Shown: positions 20,628-30,471, counted from the first letter of the stretch. The stretch is DNA of 41,729 nucleotides from Bacteroidetes bacterium SB0662_bin_6 (GCA_009839485.1 VXPQ01000015.1:1-41729); one strand, 5' to 3'. Program-made: numbers and translations. The notes: generated by a model not told the origin, from the sequence alone.

Positions 20628-21680
20628 TCACGAGGTGTCCCCTGCGCCAAAATGTTCGTATCCCCCTTGCTCAAGCGACAATAGCTCACCGTTCGGCATC
20701 CGCACCATCACGTCGGTCCCGGCCGTGCACCGGCCGATCACGTGACATGTTTCGGAATCCATAAGGCCCACCTCCTCGCGAGACGCAGCAAAAAGCAACT
20801 CGTAATCTTCTCCGCCAAAGAGCGCAAACACCCCGACATCCTCTCCCAATTCCTCGGCTGCGGCATACGTTTCCGGGGCGATGGTCAGGGCGTCGAGATG
20901 CAACTCGGCGCCGCATCCGCTTGCGCGGCAGATATGCCGCAGATCCGATCCGATGCCGTCCGAAAGGTCGATGAGCGCGTTCGGCCTGACGCCGCGCGCC
21001 GCCCAGTCCCGAACCACATCGAGTCTGGCGCGCGGCACAAGCTGCCGCTGAATTACATACCGGTATTTGTCGATATCCGGCGCAAAATCCTCCCCTTTTT
21101 CCTGAAGTTGCCGACGCTGTTCCAGCAGAATCCGGAGACCGGCGTAGGCGCCTCCCAGTTCGCCTGTCGTACATAGCAAATCTCCCGGAACGGCGCCCCG
21201 CCGATGCACGATGCGGGATGCTGCGGCCTCGCCGACGATCGTCACGGAAACGGTCAAACGGGCGGCCGCCGTCGTATCGCCGCCCACGACCTGCACGCCG
21301 TAGAGATCGCATGCCTTCCGCACGCCCTGGTAAAACTCCTCGATCTGCTCGACAAAAACGTTTTCCGGAAGACCCAGCCCGATCGTCGCGTACCGCGGCT
21401 CGGCATTCATGGCCGCAACGTCGCTCACACTGACGGCCATCGCCTTCGATCCCAGGTATTCCATGGGCATGACGAGGCGGTCGAAATGGACGCCCTCGAC
21501 CAGCATATCGGTGGTGATCACATGTGCGCGGTCTCCTTCGATGCGATACACGGCCGCATCGTCTGAAATGCCGGTAAGCAACTCCCCGCCGGAGACTTCT
21601 CCGAGGATCCGGCGCATGGCGTCGATGAGTCCGAACTCACCGTATTCTCGAAGGGGCGTTAAAGACGAATCCCGGGCCAT
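20628..21680 (-). CDS. thiL: Thiamine-phosphate kinase
   Basis: 350 residues, PurM-like (AIRS) fold. It phosphorylates thiamine monophosphate with ATP to give thiamine diphosphate, the active cofactor, in the cytoplasm. The family motifs are complete: GISDDAAVYR near residue 37, TTDMLVEGVHF, SVSDVAAMNA, VVGGDTTAAARLTVS, DLSDGIGSDLRHI and FGGEDYELLFA. The acidic residues in these motifs bind Mg-ATP. It starts 4 bp after the anmK stop, so it is part of the same operon. The segment QLQEKGEDFAPDIDKYRYV is a small insert seen in Bacteroidota members. Confidence 0.93.
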   Translation of the reverse strand: MARDSSLTPLREYGEFGLIDAMRRILGEVSGGELLTGISDDAAVYRIEGDRAHVITTDMLVEGVHFDRLVMPMEYLGSKAMAVSVSDVAAMNAEPRYATIGLGLPENVFVEQIEEFYQGVRKACDLYGVQVVGGDTTAAARLTVSVTIVGEAAASRIVHRRGAVPGDLLCTTGELGGAYAGLRILLEQRRQLQEKGEDFAPDIDKYRYVIQRQLVPRARLDVVRDWAARGVRPNALIDLSDGIGSDLRHICRASGCGAELHLDALTIAPETYAAAEELGEDVGVFALFGGEDYELLFAASREEVGLMDSETCHVIGRCTAGTDVMVRMPNGELLSLEQGGYEHFGAGDTS

Positions 21681-21684
21681 GAGA

Positions 21685-22890
21685 CTATGCGGGTATGCAG
21701 AATTTACCGAGCGTCGTGGCGCGGGAGGCGCCGGTCACCGAGGGCAGATTCGTCTCCGCTCCATTCACGGCCTCGTGCGCCAACACGGCGAAACAAAGCG
21801 CCTCCTTGGCGTCGGAACGAATGCCGTACTCCCCGATCGCGCGGACGGGTATGGGGGCAAACACATTGGCGAGACGATCCATCAGATAGTGATTGCGGAC
21901 GCCTCCGCCGGAAACAATGAGCGCATCCAGCGTGCAGGAATCCCGGACGAAGCGGGCATACGCCTGGTAGACGGACAGCACGGTCAGCATCGTCCCCACG
22001 GCAAGGATATCCTCCGGACCGGGGTCGTTCATTTCTTCCCGACATCGCCTGACAAGTTGTTCGGCAAACGGCTCGCCGAAATACTCGCGTCCGGTGGATT
22101 TTGGGGGTTCCCGGACAAAATACGCATCTTCCAGCAGGGCGGCCATCACCGAGTCGTCGGTGCGGCCCCTTGCGGCGCAGCGGCCCCCATCGTCGTACGG
22201 TTCACCCAATAACATGGCCGCAAGGGCGTCGATGACCATGTTGCCGGGGCCCGTATCGAAAGCGAACACGTCGCTGCGACCTGCGCCGGCAGGAAGTATC
22301 GTCATATTCGCAATCCCGCCCAGATTGAGCAACCCGCGGTTCTCCTTTTCGTCGCGAAAGCATACATAATCGAAATACGGCACGAGGGGAGCGCCTTGCC
22401 CGCCCAGCGCCATATCCGCCACCCGAAAATCGCCTACGACGGGAACCTGCAAAAGATTGGCCAGCACCGACGGGTCACCCACCTGAAGCGTGGAAGTGAT
22501 ATCACTGCCGGCGCAATCCACCGGAAATGGGACATGGTGGATGGTCTGGCCATGCGAACCCACCAGATCAATGTCGGATACGGCATGTCCGGCAGCGGCG
22601 GCAACGCGCTCGACAGCCTCCGCATACGCATGCGCAATGCGGACATTCAACTGGGAAATGTCGAACACGGTCGAATGCTCCGGCGTCGAGTTGGCGAGAA
22701 TCAGCCGACGCAGCGCATCGGGCCAGGGCATATGATCGAACCCGAGTATGTCGAACGTGATATTCTCCCCGGCGCCTTCGAGGCGCGCCAGTACGGCGTC
22801 CACGCCGTCCAGCGACGTACCGCTCATCAAACCGACGACCATGCGGGATTTTCCTGCCTGTAATTGCCGAAGTCGCTGCATAGCCGTCAA
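21685..22890 (-). CDS. anmK: Anhydro-N-acetylmuramic acid kinase
   Basis: 401 residues. It hydrolyses the 1,6-anhydro ring of anhydroMurNAc released from cell-wall turnover and phosphorylates it to MurNAc-6-phosphate, for peptidoglycan recycling. Motifs: GLMSGTSLDGVDAVL near residue 20 (ATP), GSHGQTIHH, GDFRVADMALGGQGAPLVPYFD, NLGGIANMT, FDTGPGNMVIDAL and SGGGVRNHYLM. These are complete, so an active enzyme is expected. The ATG overlaps the stop of the TPR gene (ATGA). MurQ, the next step of the pathway, is not in the window. Confidence 0.93.
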   Translation of the reverse strand: MTAMQRLRQLQAGKSRMVVGLMSGTSLDGVDAVLARLEGAGENITFDILGFDHMPWPDALRRLILANSTPEHSTVFDISQLNVRIAHAYAEAVERVAAAAGHAVSDIDLVGSHGQTIHHVPFPVDCAGSDITSTLQVGDPSVLANLLQVPVVGDFRVADMALGGQGAPLVPYFDYVCFRDEKENRGLLNLGGIANMTILPAGAGRSDVFAFDTGPGNMVIDALAAMLLGEPYDDGGRCAARGRTDDSVMAALLEDAYFVREPPKSTGREYFGEPFAEQLVRRCREEMNDPGPEDILAVGTMLTVLSVYQAYARFVRDSCTLDALIVSGGGVRNHYLMDRLANVFAPIPVRAIGEYGIRSDAKEALCFAVLAHEAVNGAETNLPSVTGASRATTLGKFCIPA

Positions 22891-23438
22891 TCCTCCGCGG
22901 CTCCGGATCGCAGACGGGACGCTTTTTCCCTGAATGCCGCCGCTTGTTCAGGGCGCCGCTCGGCAAGCACATCGTAGATGCGCGCGGCTTCCTTGTACCG
23001 GTGCTGGGATGCATAAATCGCCGCAAGGGTCTCGCTGGCCACATCGTCGATATCATCGTCGAGATCCGGGACCGGTACACTCGCTGCATCGGGACGGGGC
23101 ACAATCTTCGCCGACTCCAGACTGGCAATCAGACGGTCGATATCCGTGAAGGCATTCCGTTCGGGCTTCGCCGGTTCGTGCGCCATCGGATGCGCCTTCC
23201 GCGCGGCACGTTCGAGTCCGCGCAAGACCACAGGACTGGTCGGTACAAGGCGCACCGCTTCGCGCCACGCATGCAGCGCACGATCCCACTCCTCCAATGC
23301 CTCCCGGGCCTGCGCCAGCAATACGTGCGCCGTCGCATGCTCCGGCATGCGTTCGATCATATCCTGAAGGAAAGAAGCAGCCTGCCCGGCATCGCCTTCC
23401 TTGAGATATGCAACGGCTTTCTGAATGTCCGGCATCAT
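22887..23438 (-). CDS. TPR-repeat protein
   Basis: About 183 residues, started at the ATG pair near 23435-23438 because the reading frame upstream overlaps the glycosyltransferase gene. Three helical pairs look like TPR units: ~1-35 (AVAYLKEGDAGQAASFL), ~36-70 (LLAQAREALEEWDRALHAWREAVRLVPTS, broken here only by the repeat boundary) and a last one near 140-170 (LAAIYASQHRYKEAARIYDVL). An acidic linker (PDLDDDIDDV) separates them. There is no signal peptide. TPRs mediate protein contacts; the partner is unknown. It overlaps anmK by ATGA. Confidence 0.7.
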   Translation of the reverse strand: MMPDIQKAVAYLKEGDAGQAASFLQDMIERMPEHATAHVLLAQAREALEEWDRALHAWREAVRLVPTSPVVLRGLERAARKAHPMAHEPAKPERNAFTDIDRLIASLESAKIVPRPDAASVPVPDLDDDIDDVASETLAAIYASQHRYKEAARIYDVLAERRPEQAAAFREKASRLRSGAAED

Positions 23439-23457
23439 ATCGACGGTATGAAAGGCG

Positions 23458-24939
23458 TTAGCTGACGGACTTCCTGCGTGCTTCCCGGAATGTCCCCACA
23501 GCGACAAGCACGAAACCGACCGCAAAAAACAGCTGAAAGGCCACGGCGTCCCATTGTCCCGTACCCAGAAGATACGCCACGCCCGCCGTCGAGTAGACTC
23601 CCATGGCGAATTCCAGCGGATACGCTATACGGAGCGCAACCGACCCGGCAGGGCGCCGTCCGGCGAAACCCCCCGGCGAAACACGGCGTCCGGGGGCAGC
23701 GCCGAACTTGGGCGTACGTACGAAAGGCGTGGAGACCCCCGCAAAAGCTTCCACCACGGCGATGGTGTTACGAATGGACATGCCGACCGTACCGGCCATA
23801 AAAATCGGAAGAATGCCAAGGCGGCGCGGCCAGTCGGCGTACAACCGCCGCTGCGCAAAAATCTGCGCCAGGCTAAATCCTGCGAATCCGATCAGCCCGA
23901 GCGCCATCCATCCGAAATAGGCCTTGCCCGGGCCCACGCCGGCATGCGCCGCAGCCTGCAAGGGAACATGGAGCAATCCGGCGATCAGTACAAAGGGAAA
24001 GACCAGATGACCCGTCATGTGAAATGTACCCTGCACCTTGCGCCGGAAGGATTCCCGGGAAGTCCACAAGGTGCGCAGCAATTTGCGGGCGGTCTCGACA
24101 GACCCTTTCGTCCAGCGAAACTGCTGGGTCCGCAATCCTTCGATGGTCGAGGGGAGTTCCGCAGGCACTTCGACATCCCCCATAAATTCGATGCCCCACC
24201 CGGCAAGCTGCGCCCGGTAACTCAGATCGAGATCCTCCGCAATGGTATCGGCCTGCCACCCGCCGGCATCTACAATAGCAGCGCGCCGCCACACGCCCGC
24301 CGTACCGTTAAAATTCAAAAAGCAGTCTGCGCGGCGGCGTGCGAGTTGCTCCACCGCGAAATGGGTATCCAGGCCCACGGCCTGAATGCGCGTAAGCAAT
24401 GAAGCATCCTGATTGAGATGCCCCCATCGCGCCTGTACGGCCCCAAGACGCTCATCGGCGAAGGCGGGGATGAGCCGGCGCAAAAAATCGGGGCGGGGCA
24501 CAAAATCGGCGTCGAACACGGCAATGAAATCCCCCTGCGCCTGCGTCAGCCCGTATTGCAGGGCGCCTGCCTTGTATCCCTCCCGGTTCGGACGGCGAAG
24601 ATGCGCGATCCGCACCCCCCGGGATGCCCCCGCGGCAATACAACGGGCAACAAGCCGCGGCGTACCGTCCGTCGAGTCGTCGAGCACCTGTATTTCGAAC
24701 CGGTCCCGCGGGTAATCGAGTTGCACACAGGCGTCGATCAACCGTTCGACCACGAGCGGTTCGTTGAAAATCGGCAGCTGGACCGTCACGAACGGCCAGG
24801 GAAAAGAAGGATCGCGGGGAGGACCGGACGATGCATCCGGAATCAGGCGGCCCGCGCCTGCAGAACGCCTGCACAACCACAACAGGTTGGCGCCGTACAG
24901 GGTCAATACGGCAATCGCTATTGCATACAGAAGCGCCAT
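23458..24939 (-). CDS. Membrane glycosyltransferase, family 2 (cellulose-synthase-like)
   Basis: 493 residues. One N-terminal membrane helix (1-22), a GT2 catalytic domain (~50-300) and five or six C-terminal membrane helices. Processive-synthase motifs are present: DDSTDGT (first Asp), DADF (DxD), TIAEDLDLSYR (catalytic base) and QQFRWTKG (Q-x-x-R-W). This set is found in beta-glycan synthases such as cellulose, mannan and curdlan synthases and in related enzymes. The short length and the pattern of C-terminal helices resemble the mannan-synthase-like (CslA-like) branch. The product cannot be stated. It lies 31 bp after lptE, within the envelope-related operon. Confidence 0.85.
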   Translation of the reverse strand: MALLYAIAIAVLTLYGANLLWLCRRSAGAGRLIPDASSGPPRDPSFPWPFVTVQLPIFNEPLVVERLIDACVQLDYPRDRFEIQVLDDSTDGTPRLVARCIAAGASRGVRIAHLRRPNREGYKAGALQYGLTQAQGDFIAVFDADFVPRPDFLRRLIPAFADERLGAVQARWGHLNQDASLLTRIQAVGLDTHFAVEQLARRRADCFLNFNGTAGVWRRAAIVDAGGWQADTIAEDLDLSYRAQLAGWGIEFMGDVEVPAELPSTIEGLRTQQFRWTKGSVETARKLLRTLWTSRESFRRKVQGTFHMTGHLVFPFVLIAGLLHVPLQAAAHAGVGPGKAYFGWMALGLIGFAGFSLAQIFAQRRLYADWPRRLGILPIFMAGTVGMSIRNTIAVVEAFAGVSTPFVRTPKFGAAPGRRVSPGGFAGRRPAGSVALRIAYPLEFAMGVYSTAGVAYLLGTGQWDAVAFQLFFAVGFVLVAVGTFREARRKSVS

Positions 24940-24970
24940 GCCGGATGCAGTTTCGTGAACGAGGAAACGG

Positions 24971-25504
24971 CTACCAGTTGGATGTAGCCGCCTGAAAAAT
25001 GTCGTCGGCGATATTGTCGAGCGCTTCGTTTGCGGCTTCTTCCTCGCCGGTAAAATCGGCCGGATCGTATTCGAACGAGGCGGAAAAACTGCGCTGGAAC
25101 ACTTCCTGTCCCTCCACGCGGTCCGCGTAGCCGGCGGAAACAGTAATCGAAAGCTGGTTCAGCGCCGCCCGGTACTCGCCGCCTACCGCGGCAGGACGCA
25201 CGGAATACTGCCGGATTTCCGTGGTGAGTACGGCATCGGCCTGTGTTTCGTCGGTAGCCAGTTCCAGGCGGGTCTGGCGAACGAAGCGCTGTACCAGCCG
25301 CTCGGTCAACAGGCCGCCGAGATCCGGAATCGGATTGGACGTAGCGTCTTCGGTAAGCGGAATGGCGACCCTCCCGATATGCTCGGGAATGGAAGCGCCG
25401 GTGAAGCTATAGTGCCCGCAACCGGTGGACAGCAAGGCAAGCAACACACCGACGCATGCGGCGGGCATACCCATGCGGGCGCGCACAGCAACGGCGAAGT
25501 TCAC
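24971..25504 (-). CDS. lptE: LptE-family lipoprotein (LPS transport)
   Basis: 177 residues with a lipoprotein signal ending in LLSTGC. The pattern after the cysteine (GHYSFTGASIPEHIGRVAIPL, TERLVQRFVRQTRLELA, TTEIRQYSV) is that of the LptE family in Bacteroidota. LptE plugs LptD in the outer membrane and helps insert lipopolysaccharide. Its ATG overlaps the stop of the sigma-54 activator (ATGA). The order miaB, sigma-54 activator, lptE is common across the phylum and supports the call. Confidence 0.8.
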   Translation of the reverse strand: MNFAVAVRARMGMPAACVGVLLALLSTGCGHYSFTGASIPEHIGRVAIPLTEDATSNPIPDLGGLLTERLVQRFVRQTRLELATDETQADAVLTTEIRQYSVRPAAVGGEYRAALNQLSITVSAGYADRVEGQEVFQRSFSASFEYDPADFTGEEEAANEALDNIADDIFQAATSNW

Positions 25505-26766
25505 AAATCCTCCTCGAATTCTTTCAGCTTACGGTAAAGGGTCCGCTCCGAAATACCAAGCGTTCTCGCCGTTTGCCTGCGGTTCCCGTTGAATGTTTTC
25601 AGGGCACGGGTGATAAGCTGGCGTTCCGCATCCTCCAGCGTGGGAAACGTCTCTTCCTCCTCTGCAACCGCCTCTTCCGGCTCGTCACGGACCCTTTCCG
25701 GCTCCTGCACATCCTGTTTGCCGTTTCCGACGTTTTCGCTGCTTCGCAGGCCCACTTCCTCATCTCCCTCGATCTCGTAGGCCACATCCTCGATCAGCGG
25801 AGGATATTCTTCCGGTTCCTCGCCGGGCACGGGGCCCCGTCTCTTCATCTCCTCCCACATCCGGCGCACTTGCGAACGAAGTTCGAGCAGCGCGCGATAG
25901 ATCATCTCGCGCTCGCGGGCATCCGCCGAATCCCCCGATGTGCTGCGCACGACGGGCAACAATTCCGAACGGTCCTGCTCCGTACGCACGCCGCGCAGAT
26001 ACGGACGGATATCTCCGGCGGTAACCTCTTTGTCCCGGATGAGCACTTCGATCTGCTCCGCGACATTGCGCAACTCACGCACGTTCCCGGGCCAGCGATA
26101 GCGCAAGAGCAACTCGCGGGCATCATCGGAGAGATGCTTCACCGGACTGTCGTACTTCTGCGCGAAGCGGTGCAGAAACGTTTCCAGAAGCGGCAAAATG
26201 TCCCCCGAACGTTGCCGGAGCGGCGGAATCTCGACGAGCACGGTGCTGAGCCGGTAATACAGGTCCTCGCGGAATCGTCCGGCGCGCACTTCATGAGCCA
26301 GGTCCTTGTTCGTGGCCGCCACGATGCGCACATCGACCTTGTGCTCCTTCGAAGCCCCTACACGCGTGAACTTGCCGGTTTCCAGCACACGAAGAAGACG
26401 GATCTGTGCAGCGGGAGGCATTTCGCCGATCTCGTCCAGGAAAATGGTGCCGCGATCAGACTGCTCGAAGTATCCGGTGCGCCGCTCGACCGCCCCGGTG
26501 TAAGCTCCCTTCTCCGCGCCGAACAACTCCGACTCGATGAGCCCCTCCGGGATGGCGCCGCAGTTGACGATGATGAACGACTGGTGACGCCGGGCGCTGA
26601 GTCCATGGATTGCCTCTGCGATAAGCTCCTTGCCCGTGCCGCTCTCACCCTGAATGAGCACGGTGATGTCGGTCCCGGCCACCTGCCGCACGCGGTCAAT
26701 GACGTTTTTCAGCGCCATCGACCGGCCGACAATGCCAAATCGCTCCTGTATCGCTTCCCGGTCCAT
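25501..26766 (-). CDS. Sigma-54-dependent activator without sensory domain (AAA+ and Fis-type HTH)
   Basis: 421 residues starting at MDREAIQERFGIVG; the upstream extension of the frame lies inside miaB and is not real. Residues 8-240 are the AAA+ domain with Walker A GESGTGKE (~40), GAYTGA (87-92; the sigma-54 contact loop, usually GAFTGA), Walker B GTIFLDE (~107) and a sensor segment (WPGNVRELRNV). A long acidic linker (~310-370) precedes the Fis-type HTH (NRRQTARTLGISERTLYRKL) at the end. No receiver, GAF or PAS domain exists, so activity must be set by its level or by a partner. It lies between miaB (4 bp away) and lptE. Its targets are unknown; envelope genes are a guess from context. Confidence 0.9.
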   Translation of the reverse strand: MDREAIQERFGIVGRSMALKNVIDRVRQVAGTDITVLIQGESGTGKELIAEAIHGLSARRHQSFIIVNCGAIPEGLIESELFGAEKGAYTGAVERRTGYFEQSDRGTIFLDEIGEMPPAAQIRLLRVLETGKFTRVGASKEHKVDVRIVAATNKDLAHEVRAGRFREDLYYRLSTVLVEIPPLRQRSGDILPLLETFLHRFAQKYDSPVKHLSDDARELLLRYRWPGNVRELRNVAEQIEVLIRDKEVTAGDIRPYLRGVRTEQDRSELLPVVRSTSGDSADAREREMIYRALLELRSQVRRMWEEMKRRGPVPGEEPEEYPPLIEDVAYEIEGDEEVGLRSSENVGNGKQDVQEPERVRDEPEEAVAEEEETFPTLEDAERQLITRALKTFNGNRRQTARTLGISERTLYRKLKEFEEDL

Positions 26767-26770
26767 GTGA

Positions 26771-28315
26771 TTACGCAGCGGCGGATGCGGCAAATTCGAA
26801 CAACGTCGTGCGGCCGAGCGGATCGGCAAGCAAGGTAGCGGACGTGCAGCCGGTGATGCGCACGCGCACGTATTCGCCCGGCTCGTACGTTTCCCGATCG
26901 AATACGACCATCTTGTTCGTATCCGTACGGCCGCAGAGTTGTCGGGTACTGCGTTTGCTTTCCCCCTCGACGAGCACCACATGCTCCCGGCCGACCTCCT
27001 CCCGGTTTCTTTCGAGGGAAATACGCTGTTGCAGGGCGATGATCTCGCCCAGACGCCGTTTTTTGACCTCTTCGGGGATATCGTCCTCGTACTTCCGCGC
27101 AGCGTACGTGTCCGGGCGCTCGGAATACATGAACGTATAGGCGTAATCGTACCGCACCTGCTCCATCAGCGAGAGCGTGTCCCGATGCTGTGTTTCGGTC
27201 TCGCCGCAAAAACCGGCAATGATATCCGTAGAAAGTGAAATCCCCGGCGCCAGCGTACGCGCCCGTTCGATGAGACGCAGATATTCATCCCGGGAATACG
27301 TGCGGCGCATCCGCTCGAGCACTTCCGTGTTTCCGTGTTGCACGGGAAGATGGATGTAGTTGCACACGTTGGGGCGCTCGCGATGCAGATGCAGCAAATC
27401 GTCGCTGCAATCCTTCGGATGACTGGTCGAATAACGTATCCGTAATTCCGGCGAAACGAAACTGATCCGCTGGAGCAATTCGGCAAAATCAACCGTCATG
27501 CCGTCCTGCTCGAAACGATAGGAATTCACGTTCTGTCCCAGCACGGTCACCTCCTTGTACCCCGCCTCGACCAACCGGGCGCACTCGGAGAGAATGCTCG
27601 ACACCGGACGGCTGCGCTCGCGTCCTCTCGTGAAGGGCACAACGCAGAAGGAACACATGTTGTCGCAACCCCGCATGATGGACACGAATGCCGAAACGCC
27701 GTTCGTATCGTAGCGAACCGGCGCAATGTCGGCGTACGTCTCCTCGCGGGAAAGGTGTACATTGACGGCTGCCTGCCCGGTTTCGTCCGTTTCGCGGAGA
27801 AGGCGGGGCAGGTCGCGGTAGGCATCCGGCCCCACCACGAGATCGACGAGTTGCTCCTGCTCCAAGAGTCTGGTGCGCAGGCGCTCGGCCATGCATCCGA
27901 GCACACCAAGCCGAACGGGAGACGAACCTGATCCGTGGCCGTTCGAGGAGAGGCCTCTTCCGGCGCGTTTACGCCCCTGGAAATCCCGCAAGCGGCGGCG
28001 CACCTTCTGCTCCGCGTTTTCCCGGATGGCGCACGTGTTCAGCAGAACCACATCCGCCTCTGCTTCATTCCGGGTAAGCCCGAACCCGCTTTGCCGGAGC
28101 ACGGACGCCACAATCTCGGAATCCGAGACATTCATCTGACACCCGTACGTCTCGATATATACCCGGCGATGCCCCTCGACCTCGACAGCGGTCGTACGCG
28201 CCTTGTCGATATCCTCGCCGGCCCGGGACGCAGCGGCCCGGGAAGCGGACATATGCTCCCTGCCGGGCGTCTTGCCCGGATCATCCAGAATTTCGATATC
28301 GGAAATCAGATCCAT
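26771..28315 (-). CDS. miaB: tRNA-2-methylthio-N6-isopentenyladenosine synthase
   Basis: 514 residues, longer than most MiaB because of a ~50-residue N-terminal extension; an ATG at residue 22 is a possible alternative start. The enzyme adds a methylthio group to i6A37 in tRNAs reading U-starting codons. The auxiliary cluster cysteines are in [14 protein letters not shown] and LGCMAER. The radical-SAM cluster motif is [26 protein letters not shown] and the C-terminal TRAM domain ([28 protein letters not shown]) follow. All parts are present. Confidence 0.93.
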   Translation of the reverse strand: MDLISDIEILDDPGKTPGREHMSASRAAASRAGEDIDKARTTAVEVEGHRRVYIETYGCQMNVSDSEIVASVLRQSGFGLTRNEAEADVVLLNTCAIRENAEQKVRRRLRDFQGRKRAGRGLSSNGHGSGSSPVRLGVLGCMAERLRTRLLEQEQLVDLVVGPDAYRDLPRLLRETDETGQAAVNVHLSREETYADIAPVRYDTNGVSAFVSIMRGCDNMCSFCVVPFTRGRERSRPVSSILSECARLVEAGYKEVTVLGQNVNSYRFEQDGMTVDFAELLQRISFVSPELRIRYSTSHPKDCSDDLLHLHRERPNVCNYIHLPVQHGNTEVLERMRRTYSRDEYLRLIERARTLAPGISLSTDIIAGFCGETETQHRDTLSLMEQVRYDYAYTFMYSERPDTYAARKYEDDIPEEVKKRRLGEIIALQQRISLERNREEVGREHVVLVEGESKRSTRQLCGRTDTNKMVVFDRETYEPGEYVRVRITGCTSATLLADPLGRTTLFEFAASAAA

Positions 28316-28418
28316 GGCCGCTTTCTACAGGGCGGGTGAGCGCAAAAAAACGACAGAACGGTCAAACGCCGAAACAAAAGGATGGTTCGAAAAGCGCCTG
28401 TCAGGAAATGCGGCGCAG

Positions 28419-29015
28419 CTACCGGTTTCGACCCGTTTCCAGCCCCCTCGCGATATATTTGCCGACCATATCGAACTCCAGATTGACCCGACCGCCCACT
28501 TCCCAGGATCCCGCATTGGTCAGTTCGGACGTATGCGGGATAACCGACACGGTAAAGGTTTCTTCGTCAAGACGCGCCACCGTGAGCGAAATGCCGTCCA
28601 CGGCCACGGATCCGGCAGGAACAAGCAGGTGCGCACAGGCCGGATCGAATGCGATACGACACAAAAAACTGTCGGGCCGGCGTTCGATGGACACAACCGT
28701 TCCTGTCCCGTCCACATGCCCCTGCACCATATGCCCGTCGAGGCGCTGGTCCGGCTGCAGGGCGCGTTCGAGATTGACGCTGCTGCCCGGAACCAGTGCG
28801 CCGAGGGTGGTTTTGGCAAGAGTTTCCTCGACCGCCGTGGCCTCGAACGTTCCGTCGCCGACCCGGGTTACGGTCAGGCAAGCCCCGTTGACCGACACGC
28901 TCTGATCGACCCGGAGTTCGCCGGCGAACGAACAGGCGATGGTGAGCCGCCTCCCGCCTTCAAGAGGCTCCACAGCCTGGAGATGTCCCTGTTCCTCGAT
29001 GATCCCCGTGTACAT
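28419..29015 (-). CDS. ribE: Riboflavin synthase alpha chain
   Basis: 198 residues from MYTGIIEEQG, the usual N-terminus of the family; the frame upstream has no homologous part. Two similar barrels are visible, each with a GxxVxxNGxCLT-type motif: SVSVNGACLTV in the first half and SVAVDGISLTV in the second, plus DGHMVQGHVDGTG. The enzyme dismutates two 6,7-dimethyl-8-ribityllumazine molecules to riboflavin. It lies 68 bp after ribD on the same strand. A GC-rich inverted repeat (GCGGCG 29040-29045 / CGCCGC 29059-29064) stands in the gap. Confidence 0.93.
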   Translation of the reverse strand: MYTGIIEEQGHLQAVEPLEGGRRLTIACSFAGELRVDQSVSVNGACLTVTRVGDGTFEATAVEETLAKTTLGALVPGSSVNLERALQPDQRLDGHMVQGHVDGTGTVVSIERRPDSFLCRIAFDPACAHLLVPAGSVAVDGISLTVARLDEETFTVSVIPHTSELTNAGSWEVGGRVNLEFDMVGKYIARGLETGRNR

Positions 29016-29083
29016 AACCTGATTCGAGTTTTCGATAGTGCGGCGATGACCGTAAGGGCGCCGCTGTATAGTGTTAACAGGCC

Positions 29084-30241
29084 CTAATCTTCCGGCGGCG
29101 CGTCGAGCGATCGCCGGTATCCCTTGAACACCATGTCCTCCCCGACGGATTCCCACGCGTGCTCCACGAAGGTCAACGCTTTTTCAAGGTCTTCGCGACC
29201 GATCCCCTCAATCGAAACAGGACCCGCCCCCAGCACCTTCGGCGCAAGAAACAGAAACAGGCGGTCCACGAGGTCCTCCCGCAGGAGGGATGCGGCAAGT
29301 GCAGCGCCCCCTTCGACGAGCAGGGACTGAAGCGGAAGTCCTTCGCGGCCCGCATCGCGGCCCAGCGCTTCGAGCATGGCGCCGAGTTCCAAAACGCCGT
29401 CCCGCTCCGCTACGCGCATCACGCGCCCCCCGGACCCGACCAGTGCTTCCTCATAGGGAATACGGGCCGATTCGGCTACTACCACGATCGTCTTTTCGGC
29501 CTGATCATCCGTAAAAAGTTTCAGATCGCCGGGAAGACGCCCGGTGCGGTCCAGCACGATGCGCGCGGGATGGCGCCCTTCGACATGCCGCACGGTCAGG
29601 GAAGGATTGTCTTGCCGGGCCGTCTCCGTGCCCACGAGGACGCCATCGGAGGTGGCTCGCCAGTGATGCACCAGCCGGCGGGAAGAATCGCCCGATATCC
29701 ATCGGGAGGCGCCTGATGCGCCGGCGATCCGGGCATCGAGCGTCTGGGCCATCTTCAAGGTAATCAGGGGACGCTTCGTCCGGATATGGTGCATGAACGC
29801 CTCATTGAGCCGCTTGCATTCGGCCTCCAGCACGCCTTCAATCACCTCTACGCCCTGTTCGCGCAGGCGGTCTACGCTACTGCCGGCCGCCTTCAAATTC
29901 AAAAACGGGTCTCGCGCCCCGACCACTACACAGGGAATGCGTTTTTCGAGAATGAGATCGACGCACGGCGGTGTTTTCCCGTGGTGCGAACACGGCTCCA
30001 GGTTGACGTACAGGATGGCGTGCTCCAGCGCATCGCTGCCGTAGCGCCGCTCGGCGTCCCGGATAGCGTATACCTCTGCATGGGGACCACCATATTCGTG
30101 GTGCAGCCCCTGGCCAAGCAGCGTGCCGTCGGTCCCGACAAGCACCGCGCCCACCATAGGATTGGGGCTGACGAGCCCGGCGCCCTGCCGGGCCAGTTCC
30201 AGGCAGGTGGTCATCCACGTTTCGTGTGTAGGATCCGTCAT
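29084..30241 (-). CDS. ribD: Bifunctional riboflavin deaminase/reductase
   Basis: 385 residues. The N-terminal deaminase (~1-145) has the zinc site HAEVYAI and PCSHHGKTPPC; NPMVGAVLV is also typical. The C-terminal reductase (~150-370) has the NADPH-binding pattern TLKMAQTLDARIAGASGASRW (residues split by family gaps), VGTETARQDNPSLTVR and LLVEGGAALAASLL. The two domains carry out steps two and three of riboflavin synthesis from GTP. It heads the riboflavin pair. I looked for an FMN riboswitch upstream (30242-30471) and saw none. Confidence 0.93.
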   Translation of the reverse strand: MTDPTHETWMTTCLELARQGAGLVSPNPMVGAVLVGTDGTLLGQGLHHEYGGPHAEVYAIRDAERRYGSDALEHAILYVNLEPCSHHGKTPPCVDLILEKRIPCVVVGARDPFLNLKAAGSSVDRLREQGVEVIEGVLEAECKRLNEAFMHHIRTKRPLITLKMAQTLDARIAGASGASRWISGDSSRRLVHHWRATSDGVLVGTETARQDNPSLTVRHVEGRHPARIVLDRTGRLPGDLKLFTDDQAEKTIVVVAESARIPYEEALVGSGGRVMRVAERDGVLELGAMLEALGRDAGREGLPLQSLLVEGGAALAASLLREDLVDRLFLFLAPKVLGAGPVSIEGIGREDLEKALTFVEHAWESVGEDMVFKGYRRSLDAPPED

Positions 30242-30471
30242 ATCGCTTCGGATTCGTGGCGCAACCGGCTACCCCTTGTCATGAGACGCGAGGCAACCGT
30301 GCATGGCTGAATATACGGGTGAAACGGAACCGCAGGGGAGCGGAAGCATTGACGCATGAGAATTTGCAGATCGTGGTGCAGGATCCGAATCCGATGGGGC
30401 GCACCGTATCCTACTCCGGCAGGTTCCCGCGCCTGCCCAACCCGTAGTAACAGGTCCGCAAAACCACACCC

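Noticed and set aside
20578-20631. GTG at 20631 as start of TonB receptor 2
   Set aside because: It overlaps the thiL stop, but the GTG at 20577 has a good Shine-Dalgarno sequence and leads straight into the signal peptide.
30242-30471. Possible FMN riboswitch before ribD
   Set aside because: The conserved FMN element segments were not found on the minus strand, although the location would fit.
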